This document shows, one piece after another, positions 15,754 through 23,764 of a DNA stretch of 64,000 nt. Position 1 is the stretch's first letter, and each line of letters begins with the position of its first letter. Below the pieces are notes generated by a model. That model had not been told where the DNA came from. It worked only from the letters and a program-made list of their open reading frames with translations, and ran no database searches. The stretch covers positions 1,178,001-1,242,000 of the forward strand of contig NZ_CP035544.1 of assembly GCF_004139715.1 (NCBI RefSeq). Reading direction: 5' to 3'. A program made the translations under genes and the position numbers. The DNA is from Muriicola soli. GTDB lineage: Bacteria > Bacteroidota > Bacteroidia > Flavobacteriales > Flavobacteriaceae.

Positions 15754-17814
15754 ATGAATAAATTACTCAAAGAGCTTAAGCGCAGAAATGTTCTAAAAGA
15801 GACAATTGCTTATTTAGTAGTTGCCTGGCTCGTGTTACAAGTATTTTCAACGGTATTGCCAATTTGGAATACGCCCGCCTGGGTTTTACAAATCATCACC
15901 ATCACACTGGCACTGGGTTTGCCACTTTGGGTTATCTTTTCATGGCATTACCAGTTTACATCTTCCGGAATTAAAAGGACCGAGGAATTAGTTAACCATA
16001 CTAAGAGGTCTAAAAGCAATAGGGTATTAAATACTGTTATTATGATTGCCCTTGTGGCAACCATCGCCTTAATTTGGATTAATCCTGGTGTTGTTGCCTC
16101 CGTATCAACTGAAAAATTATCTATCGCAGTACTTCCATTTACAAATATGAGTGATGACTATTCTAATGATTGGTTTAGCATTGGTGTTACAGAAGATATC
16201 TTAACGCATTTATCTAAAGTTAAAGGTTTGCGGGTTATTTCCAGAACCTCGGTGATGCAGTTCAAGGACTCCGACAAATCCATTCCTGAAATAGCCAAAG
16301 AACTCGATGTTTCCTATATAGTTGAAGGCAGTGTGCGAAAACAGAATAACCAGGTTCTTATAACGGCCCAGCTTCTAAAAGCCAATGACGAACATCTTTG
16401 GGCAGACAACTACAATGAAGATTTAATTGATGCCTTTAAGATTCAGCAAGAAGTCTCTCAAAAAATCGTAAAACAACTAAAAATATTTATAAGCCCTGAA
16501 GAAGAAAAAGACCTAAATACGCCTGCAACTACTAACCTCTTGGCTTCTGAATTATTTTCCAGAGGACGCAGTACTGCAGATAACAGAACGCCAGAAGACC
16601 TTGAAAGAAGCATCGAATTATATAAAGAAGCCATTAAGTTAGACCCTCAATTTGCAGAAGCCTATGCTGAGATTGGCAATTCCTACATGCTGTTAAGTAC
16701 ATATGGAAATATGCCTTGGAAGGAGGCTACAACCCAAGCTAAAACATTTGCAAATAAAGCATTGGCAATTAATCCAAATACCTCACGATCCTATAGTGTT
16801 TTAGCTTTTATTAATATGAAAAATAAGAATTGGGACAAAGCCGAAGAACTTTTTGAAAAGGCCATAGAAATAAACCCAAATGATGCCACAGCACATCATC
16901 ATTTTTCCATGTATTTACGTGATAAACCGCAACCGGATGCCAAAAATTTTCTAAAGGAAATTACTGAAGCACAACGGCTTGATCCGCTTTCCAAGCCAAT
17001 TAATAACACGAGACTTCATGCGCTTTTAGTCAACGATCAGCTTGAGGAAGCCAAAACCCACTTCGAAAAATACAGATTTTTACAAAGACCAGATTATATT
17101 GTTTTTAATGAAGGCCTTATAAATAGTGCCATAAAAAAAGATCTAAGAGAACTCATTTACTCTTATGAGCGCGCTCTTAAAGACGATCCTGACAACTTAT
17201 ATTTACTTTATTCCTTGAATAAATACTACACTTGCATTTTGTTGGATCGTAACAAGAGTATGCACTATTCTAAACGAATATTTGAAATAGATCCAACAAA
17301 TACGAGATATATTGTGGATAAACTAAATAATTTTTATTACAATAAACGGTTTGAAGAAGCCAATAAAATCTTAGGTGATAGCGCTCTTATGGATTTGCTA
17401 AATCCATTTCAAAAAAATGTAATCCTCCATGATTATTATGCATACCAGGACGATTACGAAAAGGCACAACCATATCTGGAGCAACTAAAATCGCTTAATC
17501 TAATAGGTTATTATTCCAATAAGGCCTGGTCATATTCAAAAAAGGGCGATGCAAAAACGACCTATGAAGTATTTAATATGTCTGAATACACCCCTATGGA
17601 TTATGCAAAAGTGGTCTGTTTTGCCCATTTGAAAGAAACCGATTCCTTGTTTTATTATTTGCACAAGATTTCAAATTATGCAAAACTGGATTTTAAGAAT
17701 TTTAGTTTAATTGAGATCAACGGTAGTTCTGCAATTGATCCTTACCGTAAAGACCCCAGATATATTGAGATTATGAAAGAGAATTACTTCCCGGTTGAGA
17801 CTATATCGAACTGA
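15754..17814 (+). CDS. TolB/FlgO-like and TPR-repeat membrane protein
   Basis: The ATG at 15754 gives 686 aa; an in-frame TTG at 15700 lies in the spacer. Residues 1-115 hold a short basic segment (ELKRRNVLKE) and three membrane helices. Residues about 120-245 match the FlgO/TolB N-terminal-like domain (SIAVLPFTNMSDD, DILTHLSKVKGLRVISRTSV, YIVEGSVRK). About six TPR units follow (for example SRSYSVLAFINMKNKNWDKAEELF). This architecture occurs next to cyclases or regulators elsewhere; here no effector domain is present. It is probably a membrane scaffold. TACCTTTA at 15729 may be its -7 element. Confidence 0.8.
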   Translation: MNKLLKELKRRNVLKETIAYLVVAWLVLQVFSTVLPIWNTPAWVLQIITITLALGLPLWVIFSWHYQFTSSGIKRTEELVNHTKRSKSNRVLNTVIMIALVATIALIWINPGVVASVSTEKLSIAVLPFTNMSDDYSNDWFSIGVTEDILTHLSKVKGLRVISRTSVMQFKDSDKSIPEIAKELDVSYIVEGSVRKQNNQVLITAQLLKANDEHLWADNYNEDLIDAFKIQQEVSQKIVKQLKIFISPEEEKDLNTPATTNLLASELFSRGRSTADNRTPEDLERSIELYKEAIKLDPQFAEAYAEIGNSYMLLSTYGNMPWKEATTQAKTFANKALAINPNTSRSYSVLAFINMKNKNWDKAEELFEKAIEINPNDATAHHHFSMYLRDKPQPDAKNFLKEITEAQRLDPLSKPINNTRLHALLVNDQLEEAKTHFEKYRFLQRPDYIVFNEGLINSAIKKDLRELIYSYERALKDDPDNLYLLYSLNKYYTCILLDRNKSMHYSKRIFEIDPTNTRYIVDKLNNFYYNKRFEEANKILGDSALMDLLNPFQKNVILHDYYAYQDDYEKAQPYLEQLKSLNLIGYYSNKAWSYSKKGDAKTTYEVFNMSEYTPMDYAKVVCFAHLKETDSLFYYLHKISNYAKLDFKNFSLIEINGSSAIDPYRKDPRYIEIMKENYFPVETISN

Positions 17815-18031
17815 TGAAAGAACATGAATTGGTTACTTACAAAAGAGATTGGATCAATCTCATTTGAGGAAACAACTACTGCCTGCAACGTATATTTTTT
17901 AATTTCCTGATCGTTTAAGAGACTCTCGAGGATTTCTGGCGAAATCCTATGGCTATCATACTTTTATTATCTTAGTTCTCTTCCGCAACGAATCATGCAA
18001 AAACTATTGAAGACATCATAAAATTAACATT
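17815..18031 (+). other. Spacer, 217 bp
   Basis: There is no gene. It includes agagactctcgaggatttct and aatttcctgatcg near 17905-17940; a clear match to the arm consensus was not found. ccattttattatcttagttc-like sequence (tattatcttagttctct) near 17962-17980 resembles the CTATCTTAGTT block of other spacers. Confidence 0.3.
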
Positions 18032-18529
18032 ATGAATTATTTTTTCACCAAGCTATTAATTGTCTTCACTTTTCTGATCTCGCAAGGAACGTATTCTCAA
18101 AATTTAATTTCACCTGATGATTTGAATTCGATTTCTGGTGAATGGAACGGAACCCTGACATATATAGATTATAGCACGAACTAGCCATTTAAAATGCCTG
18201 CTAATGCATCTGTTGTGCCGGGAAAAAATAAGTACCAGGTTCAACTCCTTATTAATTACCCGAAAGAACCAAATGCAAATAGCAAAGAAAAGATTAAAAT
18301 TTCCAAAGATGGTTTACAATTAAATAAAACTACTGTAAAGTCAAGAGAAGCTTTGGCCAACAATGAAGTTAAAATTATTACTGAATATTATGGCAAGGAT
18401 AATAATAAGAAGGCCTTGATAAGAAATGTATATATACTGGGACCAACGCGTTTTATTACTCGAAAAGAAGTTAAATTTGACGAAACAGGAGATTGGCTAA
18501 TGAGAAATGAATATAATTTCGTTAGGTAA
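18032..18529 (+). pseudogene. Small secreted protein with in-frame TAG (codon 51)
   Basis: The ATG at 18032 opens a Sec signal peptide (KLLIVFTFLISQGTYSQ) followed by SGEWNGTLTYIDYSTN, then TAG at 18182-18184. The same frame continues without a break to 18529 (PFKMPANASVVPGKNKYQVQ onward), which has no start of its own in a sensible place. A single substitution (for example AAG to TAG) explains it, unlike the homopolymer frameshifts elsewhere. The family is not recognised; the opening resembles secreted proteins with an SGxWxGxLxYxDY motif. Confidence 0.75.
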
Positions 18530-18622
18530 TTTTAAACAGCTTAATACCATTATAATCCATCATGCCTTTGGCTTGACGTTCCGAGCGTAGCGAAAACCGG
18601 AATTTATGTGATAACTCAGGAA

Positions 18623-18757
18623 ATGAAAATACATAATCTGGGTGGGAATAATAGGTATGACAAAAATGATATTATTTTTTCGGCTATCGGACTGCTAATC
18701 GGATATCTGTTTATTGTCTATACCAAATCCGAAATCTATCCTGTTTCAGAAAAATAA
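18623..18757 (+). CDS. Possible 44-aa single-helix membrane protein
   Basis: An ATG at 18623 opens a 44-codon frame with a hydrophilic head, one clear membrane helix (IIFSAIGLLIGYLFIVYT) and a short tail ending VSEK. It lies in a long gap with a spacer arm just after its stop (18776), exactly where arms follow other array genes. That position supports a real, very small cassette gene, but no homology is recognised. Confidence 0.45.
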   Translation: MKIHNLGGNNRYDKNDIIFSAIGLLIGYLFIVYTKSEIYPVSEK

Positions 18758-18775
18758 AGTAATTATAGCCGGTTG

Positions 18776-18796
18776 CTAACAAGATGTACAATGCAG
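18776..18796 (+). repeat. attC-like 5' arm
   Basis: ctaacaagatgtacaatgca begins 18 bp after the stop of the small 44-aa frame. It belongs to the TAACAAGnTGTAnA variant also seen at 2433. A convincing 3' partner was not found; atttcgttatat at about 18822 is a weak candidate. Confidence 0.4.
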
Positions 18797-18962
18797 GACT
18801 GCGGAATCACTAGGCACAAGATTTCGTTATATTTAAAATTCAGGATAAGCCGAAATTGATTTAACTATGGCTTCTCGCCTATTACGACGGAAAAGTCAAT
18901 CGCTTGGCTTATATAGAGCTTCGCCTATAATAGAAGAACAAAATGACTGCTATAAAGAAACA

Positions 18963-19655
18963 ATGAGATTCTTCATTCAATACATTTTCGCAGTACTCAT
19001 TATTACATCTTGCATTCAAACACAGGATAAAGGAAGTGTAGCTCAAAAGCAATCAGACATTAATTCTTCCACAAGCATTCACTTCAAGGAGAATGTTGGA
19101 AATTTTGGAGGCATTACTATCCTGAATACTGGTCCCAGAGGAGGTTTCTATCAGAGTTCCAACAGAGAGAATTTCAGGTATACGGTATTCAGAGTTGAGA
19201 TTTTCAACGACACGATCATTCCAATAAAATTAGATATCAAATTCCCTAAGAGTCCAATTGGACTTTTACCGGATTCGACAATTGTCTTTGAGGCCTTTTT
19301 AGTGCCTGACAAGTTCATTCCCGATTCAATACAGGACGACTTCAATTTCGGAGCCCGACTTGAAGATCTTTTTGAATCAGGACATAAATACCAGTTTGAT
19401 CTATCCACATCAATTCAGCCCGAAAACCAGCGAACCCTCTATGTGGGAATTCTTTTAAAAAGCAAAATAATTGATGGAACAACAAGGGCGAAGTTATTTG
19501 TTGAAGGTCAAGACCAAGATGCACCATTTTTCAAGGTTTCGTCCAGGAATAGGTATAAACTCAATAAAAATCCCATAAATTTAGTTTACGGTATAAGCGT
19601 TGCTGCACCAAAATATCACACATTGATCTCTTGCGGACAAATTAAAATAGAGTAA
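18963..19655 (+). CDS. Lipoprotein of unknown function
   Basis: The ATG at 18963 is chosen because it opens a lipoprotein signal (LIITSC, Cys17). The open frame extends 32 codons further upstream into spacer-like sequence. The 230-aa product is rich in beta strands (FRYTVFRVEIFNDTIIPIKL, RTLYVGILLKSKI), suggesting an immunoglobulin-like or sandwich fold. No family is recognised. It is probably anchored in the periplasm or outer membrane. Confidence 0.65.
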   Translation: MRFFIQYIFAVLIITSCIQTQDKGSVAQKQSDINSSTSIHFKENVGNFGGITILNTGPRGGFYQSSNRENFRYTVFRVEIFNDTIIPIKLDIKFPKSPIGLLPDSTIVFEAFLVPDKFIPDSIQDDFNFGARLEDLFESGHKYQFDLSTSIQPENQRTLYVGILLKSKIIDGTTRAKLFVEGQDQDAPFFKVSSRNRYKLNKNPINLVYGISVAAPKYHTLISCGQIKIE

Positions 19656-19689
19656 TAGCAGACTGTTCTAAAAAAACGGTCATGCAATA

Positions 19690-19789
19690 GAAAATATGAA
19701 AAACAGCCGCCGACAATGTATGTGAAATCGCAGCTCCCATTTGGTCACTGCGCTTTATATACCAGGCCTTTGGCTACTAGTAAGAATGA
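19690..19789 (+). repeat. Spacer element, two shared blocks
   Basis: 19724-19761 matches 5608-5645 and 19759-19784 matches 11075-11100, so this spacer combines two block types in direct succession. The next ATG is 18 bp after the end. Confidence 0.45.
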
Positions 19790-19806
19790 AATTAAAAATT
19801 TAAGAA

Positions 19807-20031
19807 ATGGAAAAAGTTTGGGTATTATTAATAGCCGTTTTGATCTTCGCAGTCTTCGCTTTTCTTTTATGGAAGCTGACCAGTAGCGATGCGAAAACAG
19901 AATACGGTACAAAAATGTGGAAACATTGGCCAACGAGATTATCCTATTATCAAGGGGTAATTTTTTATAGTGCCGGACTTACACTTATTTCAATGTTTCT
20001 TTTAAAATGGGCAAATGTGTTGACCTGGTAG
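19807..20031 (+). CDS. Small two-helix membrane protein
   Basis: The 74-aa protein has a membrane helix at residues 4-23, a polar loop (SSDAKTEYGTKMWKHWPTR), and a second helix at about 50-67. Length and layout are consistent with a real small membrane protein, and it fills a gap between two spacer elements. No family is recognised. Confidence 0.6.
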   Translation: MEKVWVLLIAVLIFAVFAFLLWKLTSSDAKTEYGTKMWKHWPTRLSYYQGVIFYSAGLTLISMFLLKWANVLTW

Positions 20032-20167
20032 AAAACGAAAACGCCTGAAAAAAACTTTTGCCAACCTTGTGTTTAGTGTATAGGTCGCTGCGGGATAATA
20101 CCACAGCATTCACGAACAGGCTGTGCGTTAACCTGAGAATCTATAATCTGTCAAAAAATAACTTAAT

Positions 20168-20965
20168 ATGACAAACACAAAAGAAAGCGTTGTTTGGATA
20201 ACGGGGGCTTCCTCTGGTATTGGCAAAGCTATGGCCTTTGAGTGGGTAAGATTAGGATATAAAGTGGCGCTATCTGCCAGACGTCGAGGATTATTAGAAG
20301 AGATTGCTCTTGAGATTAGGAATTTGGGTGGCGAAGCATTGGCTGTTCCAGTTGATATTACGGAAGAAAAATCAATAGGGAATGCAGTTCAAAGCATAAT
20401 CGACTATTGGGGGCGTTTAGATGTTGCTGTGGCCAATGCAGGATTTGGTGTTATTGGTAGTATAGATAGACTAAATGCAAAGGATTGGAATAGGCAATTA
20501 CAAGTTAATGTTGTCGGATTGGCCTTGACAGTAAAATATGCCCTACCACATTTGATGCAAAAACAAGGTCGCATAGGTTTAGTAGGTAGTGTTGGAGCTT
20601 ATATCCCCAATCCTAATGTCGGAGCCTATGGGGCCTCAAAAGCTGCCGTACATTCAATTGGTCAGACCTTGCAGGTTGAATTAACGGGTACCGGTGTGAG
20701 TTGTACGACCATTCATCCCGGATTTGTGGTGTCTGAGATTGCCAAGGTTGATAATGAAGGGGTGTGGCATCCTGAACGGCCAGACCCACGTCCATCGAAT
20801 TTAATGTGGCCCACAGATAAAGCTGCGAAAGTTATGGTGAAGGCTATAATTAAGCGGAAAAGAGTTTATATTTTCACAACCCATGGGAGAGTTCTTGTTT
20901 GTTTGCAACGTTGGTTTCCAGGCTTGGTGAGAACTATTGTTTCAAAAGGTCCAAAACCGGAATAA
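20168..20965 (+). CDS. SDR family NAD(P)-dependent oxidoreductase
   Basis: The 265-aa protein is a classical short-chain dehydrogenase. The nucleotide-binding motif TGASSGIG is at 12-19, NAG-type strand ANAGFG near 90, catalytic Ser in GSVGAY, and Tyr/Lys in YGASK near 156-160. The C-terminus carries the hydrophobic KRKRVYIFTTHGRVLVCLQRW tail found in SDRs linked to membranes. NADP preference is suggested by the SARRR segment after the second strand. The substrate is unknown. Confidence 0.9.
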   Translation: MTNTKESVVWITGASSGIGKAMAFEWVRLGYKVALSARRRGLLEEIALEIRNLGGEALAVPVDITEEKSIGNAVQSIIDYWGRLDVAVANAGFGVIGSIDRLNAKDWNRQLQVNVVGLALTVKYALPHLMQKQGRIGLVGSVGAYIPNPNVGAYGASKAAVHSIGQTLQVELTGTGVSCTTIHPGFVVSEIAKVDNEGVWHPERPDPRPSNLMWPTDKAAKVMVKAIIKRKRVYIFTTHGRVLVCLQRWFPGLVRTIVSKGPKPE

Positions 20966-21017
20966 AAAAAATCAGGCGTAATCTGACTTTGACCAATAAA
21001 GAAGAAAAGCCGAATCG

Positions 21018-21080
21018 TCAACAACGGCTGTAACCCACCGCCGGCCAGGGCTTGGGAAATTTCCCTACCTTAGAGTTTAC
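21018..21080 (+). repeat. attC-like element with inner block 1
   Basis: The arm tcaacaacggctgtaaccca (21018-21037) runs directly into ccggccagggcttgggaaat, ttccctaccttagagttta (to 21079), matching 14204 and 4153. Block 2 is absent and the next ATG is only 22 bp further, so this is a shortened element. Confidence 0.5.
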
Positions 21081-21100
21081 CATCTTTAAAGAATATCAAC

Positions 21101-21595
21101 ATGAAAAGAATAATGATGCCCCTGTATTTCTTTGCCGTTATTTTATTATTTCATAATAGTACTGTCTTTTCCCAAACGCCAAACGACTCTACCCAAATAA
21201 AGGAAACTGTCCTCAATTACCTTGAAGGCATGGAAACCAACAACCCGCAAAGAATTGAAAAAGCGATGCATCCTGATTTGGCAAAACGGACCATCGAGAA
21301 AAACAAGGAAGGAATAGAATATCCTGAAAATATGACCGCAGCCAGTTTAATTGGATACTCAGAAGGTTTTGATTTTTCTCTGTTTTATAAAGCTGACGTG
21401 GACGCTAATGACCCTTTAACATCAGAAGTTGTAATTTATGATATCTCAAATGGAATTGCATCCGTGAGAGCGGTGACAAACAAGTTTGAATTTGTCGATT
21501 ACATCCACCTGGGAAAATTAAATGGAGAATGGAAGATCATTAACATCCTCTGGGCTATGACGGGTGACACGAATAAATGGATGAATAGAGAGTAA
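21101..21595 (+). CDS. Secreted NTF2-like (lumazine-binding-type) protein
   Basis: The 164-aa protein has a Sec signal peptide (1-24, ending VFSQ) and one NTF2-like domain of the 'putative lumazine-binding' type: IKETVLNYLEGMETNNPQRI, then AMHPDLAKRTI, a strand pair, FVDYIHLGKLNGEWKIINILW at the end. Such proteins bind small ligands or are simple scaffolds; no active site is visible. Confidence 0.82.
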   Translation: MKRIMMPLYFFAVILLFHNSTVFSQTPNDSTQIKETVLNYLEGMETNNPQRIEKAMHPDLAKRTIEKNKEGIEYPENMTAASLIGYSEGFDFSLFYKADVDANDPLTSEVVIYDISNGIASVRAVTNKFEFVDYIHLGKLNGEWKIINILWAMTGDTNKWMNRE

Positions 21596-21643
21596 GCATT
21601 ACGGCCAACCACAAATATAACTCATCGCTCATCAAAATGTGCC

Positions 21644-21735
21644 CTTATTTTCTATCTTAGTTAAAAAAAACTTGTCACGCCAAGGCTTGCCTGTCTTCCC
21701 TGCGGGACTTCGGAAGGCGTGTCTTTGTCGAAATC
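21644..21735 (+). repeat. Spacer with CTATCTTAGTT block
   Basis: cttattttctatcttagtta (21644-21663) matches 7442, 23668 and 25677. After it lies gtcacgccaaggcttgcctg ... cggaaggcgtgtc, whose ends (cacgcc / ggcgtg) pair as a hairpin at 21675-21722. The next ATG follows 21 bp after 21735. Confidence 0.5.
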
Positions 21736-21755
21736 GCAGTCTTTAATTAAAGAAA

Positions 21756-23087
21756 ATGAAAAAATATCACCTATTACTGACTGTGCTCTTTATAGCTATC
21801 AATGCAATTACTGCTTTTGCACAAAAGGACACAACAACAGCATCTAAAATTGACGAATATCTGCAGCCATATCTGGACATGGACGCATGGAGTGGACTTA
21901 TTTCCATATATAAACACGGTGAGCCGATATTTCAAAAAGCATATGGATATGCCGATCGTGAATGGAAAATTCCCAATACAAAAGACACTAAATTTCGTAT
22001 AGCATCCATATCAAAGTTATTTACGGAAGTGGCAATTCTGAAACTGGTTGAAGAAGATGCAATTTCTTTAAGTGACCCTTTATCCAAATTTATAATTGAT
22101 TATCCCAGAGGCACTGAAATTACCATCAGGCAATTGTTGAATCATCGTGCAGGAATACCGCATTTAAACAATTTTCCCAATTACAATGACCTGATTAAAT
22201 ATGACTATGACATTAATGAAATTATTGAATTGTTTAAAAATAAACCTTTAGATTATGATCCAGGCGAGCGGTATCGATATAGCAATTCCGGCTATGTCTT
22301 ATTGGCCTATATCATTGAAAAGGTAAGCCAGGCTACATATGGAGATTACTTACAAAAGGAAATTTTAAACCCTCTTGGGCTGGCCAATACCGGAATTGAC
22401 AACAATAGCGAGATACTCCAAAAACGAGCCAATGGATATATGTTCAATAGTTCCGGCGATTTAGTGAATGCGGACTTTGTCAATATGAGTATTAAAATAG
22501 GTGGTGGTTCTATGTACTCCACAGCAGGAGATTTAAACCTTTTTCTGCAAGGTCTTTTTAGAAAGAAAGTAATTGACAGCACCTTAAATGAGCTTCCGAA
22601 CTTTATTGAAATAGAAGGAGAGCAAGCCTTCCAGGCAAGCGGGAGGGTACAGGGCTTCTGCCATCAAATTACGCACAGATTTTCAAGTGAACTAACCGTT
22701 ATGGTTTTGGGAAATCACTATTCGAATTTAGCACTACCCATTTCAGATGATATTTATAATATTTATACCGGCAAACCGTACTCTATTCCAGAAAACTATC
22801 TGAGTCAGGAAACTCAGCTTCCCGTTGAAGAACTCAAGGTTTATGAAGGCAATTATGACTTTGGGTTTGGTCCCATACGCAAACTTAAAGTAAAAGGGAA
22901 TTCGCTCACCTATGGTGCTCTTGACCTTGAGTCTGCAGATGCGTTAATTCCTTTAGGAGGTAATCGCTTTTTTTATATTCAGTATTGGGTTATTCTGGAA
23001 TTCAGTGATATGGAGAATGGCAGGTTTAAAACCTTAGAATGGGTTATGGGTAAAAACAGATTTCCTGCGAATAGGGTAATCAATTAA
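21756..23087 (+). CDS. Serine hydrolase, beta-lactamase/PBP4-like family
   Basis: The 443-aa protein has a signal peptide (1-23, ending FAQ). The class C beta-lactamase-like core has SISK (Ser84, Lys87) as nucleophile motif, YSNSGY as the Tyr-x-Asn motif, and a GGGSMYST segment in place of the KTG region. The C-terminal 100 residues form an extra small beta domain (KVYEGNYDFGFGPIRKLKV), common in Bacteroidota esterase-like members. It is probably a periplasmic peptidase or esterase rather than a true antibiotic-hydrolysing enzyme. Confidence 0.87.
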   Translation: MKKYHLLLTVLFIAINAITAFAQKDTTTASKIDEYLQPYLDMDAWSGLISIYKHGEPIFQKAYGYADREWKIPNTKDTKFRIASISKLFTEVAILKLVEEDAISLSDPLSKFIIDYPRGTEITIRQLLNHRAGIPHLNNFPNYNDLIKYDYDINEIIELFKNKPLDYDPGERYRYSNSGYVLLAYIIEKVSQATYGDYLQKEILNPLGLANTGIDNNSEILQKRANGYMFNSSGDLVNADFVNMSIKIGGGSMYSTAGDLNLFLQGLFRKKVIDSTLNELPNFIEIEGEQAFQASGRVQGFCHQITHRFSSELTVMVLGNHYSNLALPISDDIYNIYTGKPYSIPENYLSQETQLPVEELKVYEGNYDFGFGPIRKLKVKGNSLTYGALDLESADALIPLGGNRFFYIQYWVILEFSDMENGRFKTLEWVMGKNRFPANRVIN

Positions 23088-23171
23088 ATACAACTAACTA
23101 TAAATGCCATTAAAAGGGCTCATAAATGAGACCGTTATGCATCATCTGGACCATATGATATCATCTACGGA

Positions 23172-23615
23172 ATGACTCAGGAAACTAAGATTACGCTAAG
23201 GCAGGGGTTAGACGAGTTTTATAGAGCTTATAAGGACTATCACAGCCATTCTGAAGAAGGAATATCCAATGAAGCCAAAGCGTTCTTTAAATCGCACGAT
23301 ATAGTGCATGTATTGTTTGGTTGTGATATATCATTATACGGCGAAGGCTCGGTCAAAATATGGACCATATTTGGTACCACTTTGGGGTTTTGCAATCACA
23401 TCAGAGGGTATAGAGAAGCCAATGCATTCAGACTCTCCAGAAATTTCAGTTTTTCCCATGTAGTGAGTAATATTTTTAAGCTCTTATTCTCTGTCCCTGC
23501 ACTCATATTAAAAGCCAGAAAGATGAAGAAACGTTGGCCCTGGACTGGTTTTGAGCCCTATTTGGATACTCCCATTTCAGACATTCGAAAAGAGTTTAAT
23601 ATTCGAGTATCATAG
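23172..23615 (+). CDS. Coq4-like small protein with HDxxHx11E motif
   Basis: The 147-aa protein has His42-Asp43, His46 and Glu58 in exactly the HDxxH-x(11)-E spacing that binds zinc in Coq4 (ubiquinone synthesis). It continues with LYGEGSVKIWTIFGTTLGFC and a membrane-associating helix around 105-120, also like Coq4. Flavobacteria make menaquinone, so a role in ubiquinone synthesis is not expected; quinone or polyprenyl-lipid decarboxylation-type chemistry, or another use of the fold, is possible. The full-length relation to Coq4 is inferred from the motif only. Confidence 0.6.
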   Translation: MTQETKITLRQGLDEFYRAYKDYHSHSEEGISNEAKAFFKSHDIVHVLFGCDISLYGEGSVKIWTIFGTTLGFCNHIRGYREANAFRLSRNFSFSHVVSNIFKLLFSVPALILKARKMKKRWPWTGFEPYLDTPISDIRKEFNIRVS

Positions 23616-23667
23616 AATACCCTAAAGCGAAACAACGCCTTTAATTCATTACAGTCCTAAACTTCCG

Positions 23668-23690
23668 CTTATTTCCTATCTTAGTTAAAA
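23668..23690 (+). repeat. Spacer block CTATCTTAGTT
   Basis: cttatttcctatcttagtta, then aaa, matches 7442, 21644 and 25677. It sits 75 bp upstream of the next ATG. TATCTTAG differs from the flavobacterial -7 consensus TAnnTTTG at one base, so a promoter role is possible. Confidence 0.45.
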
Positions 23691-23764
23691 CCAAATATGA
23701 TACGCCGGGGCCTACGCACTTAAGATTTATGTCAAGAAGAAAGAAAACCTAGGTAAATTGAAAA

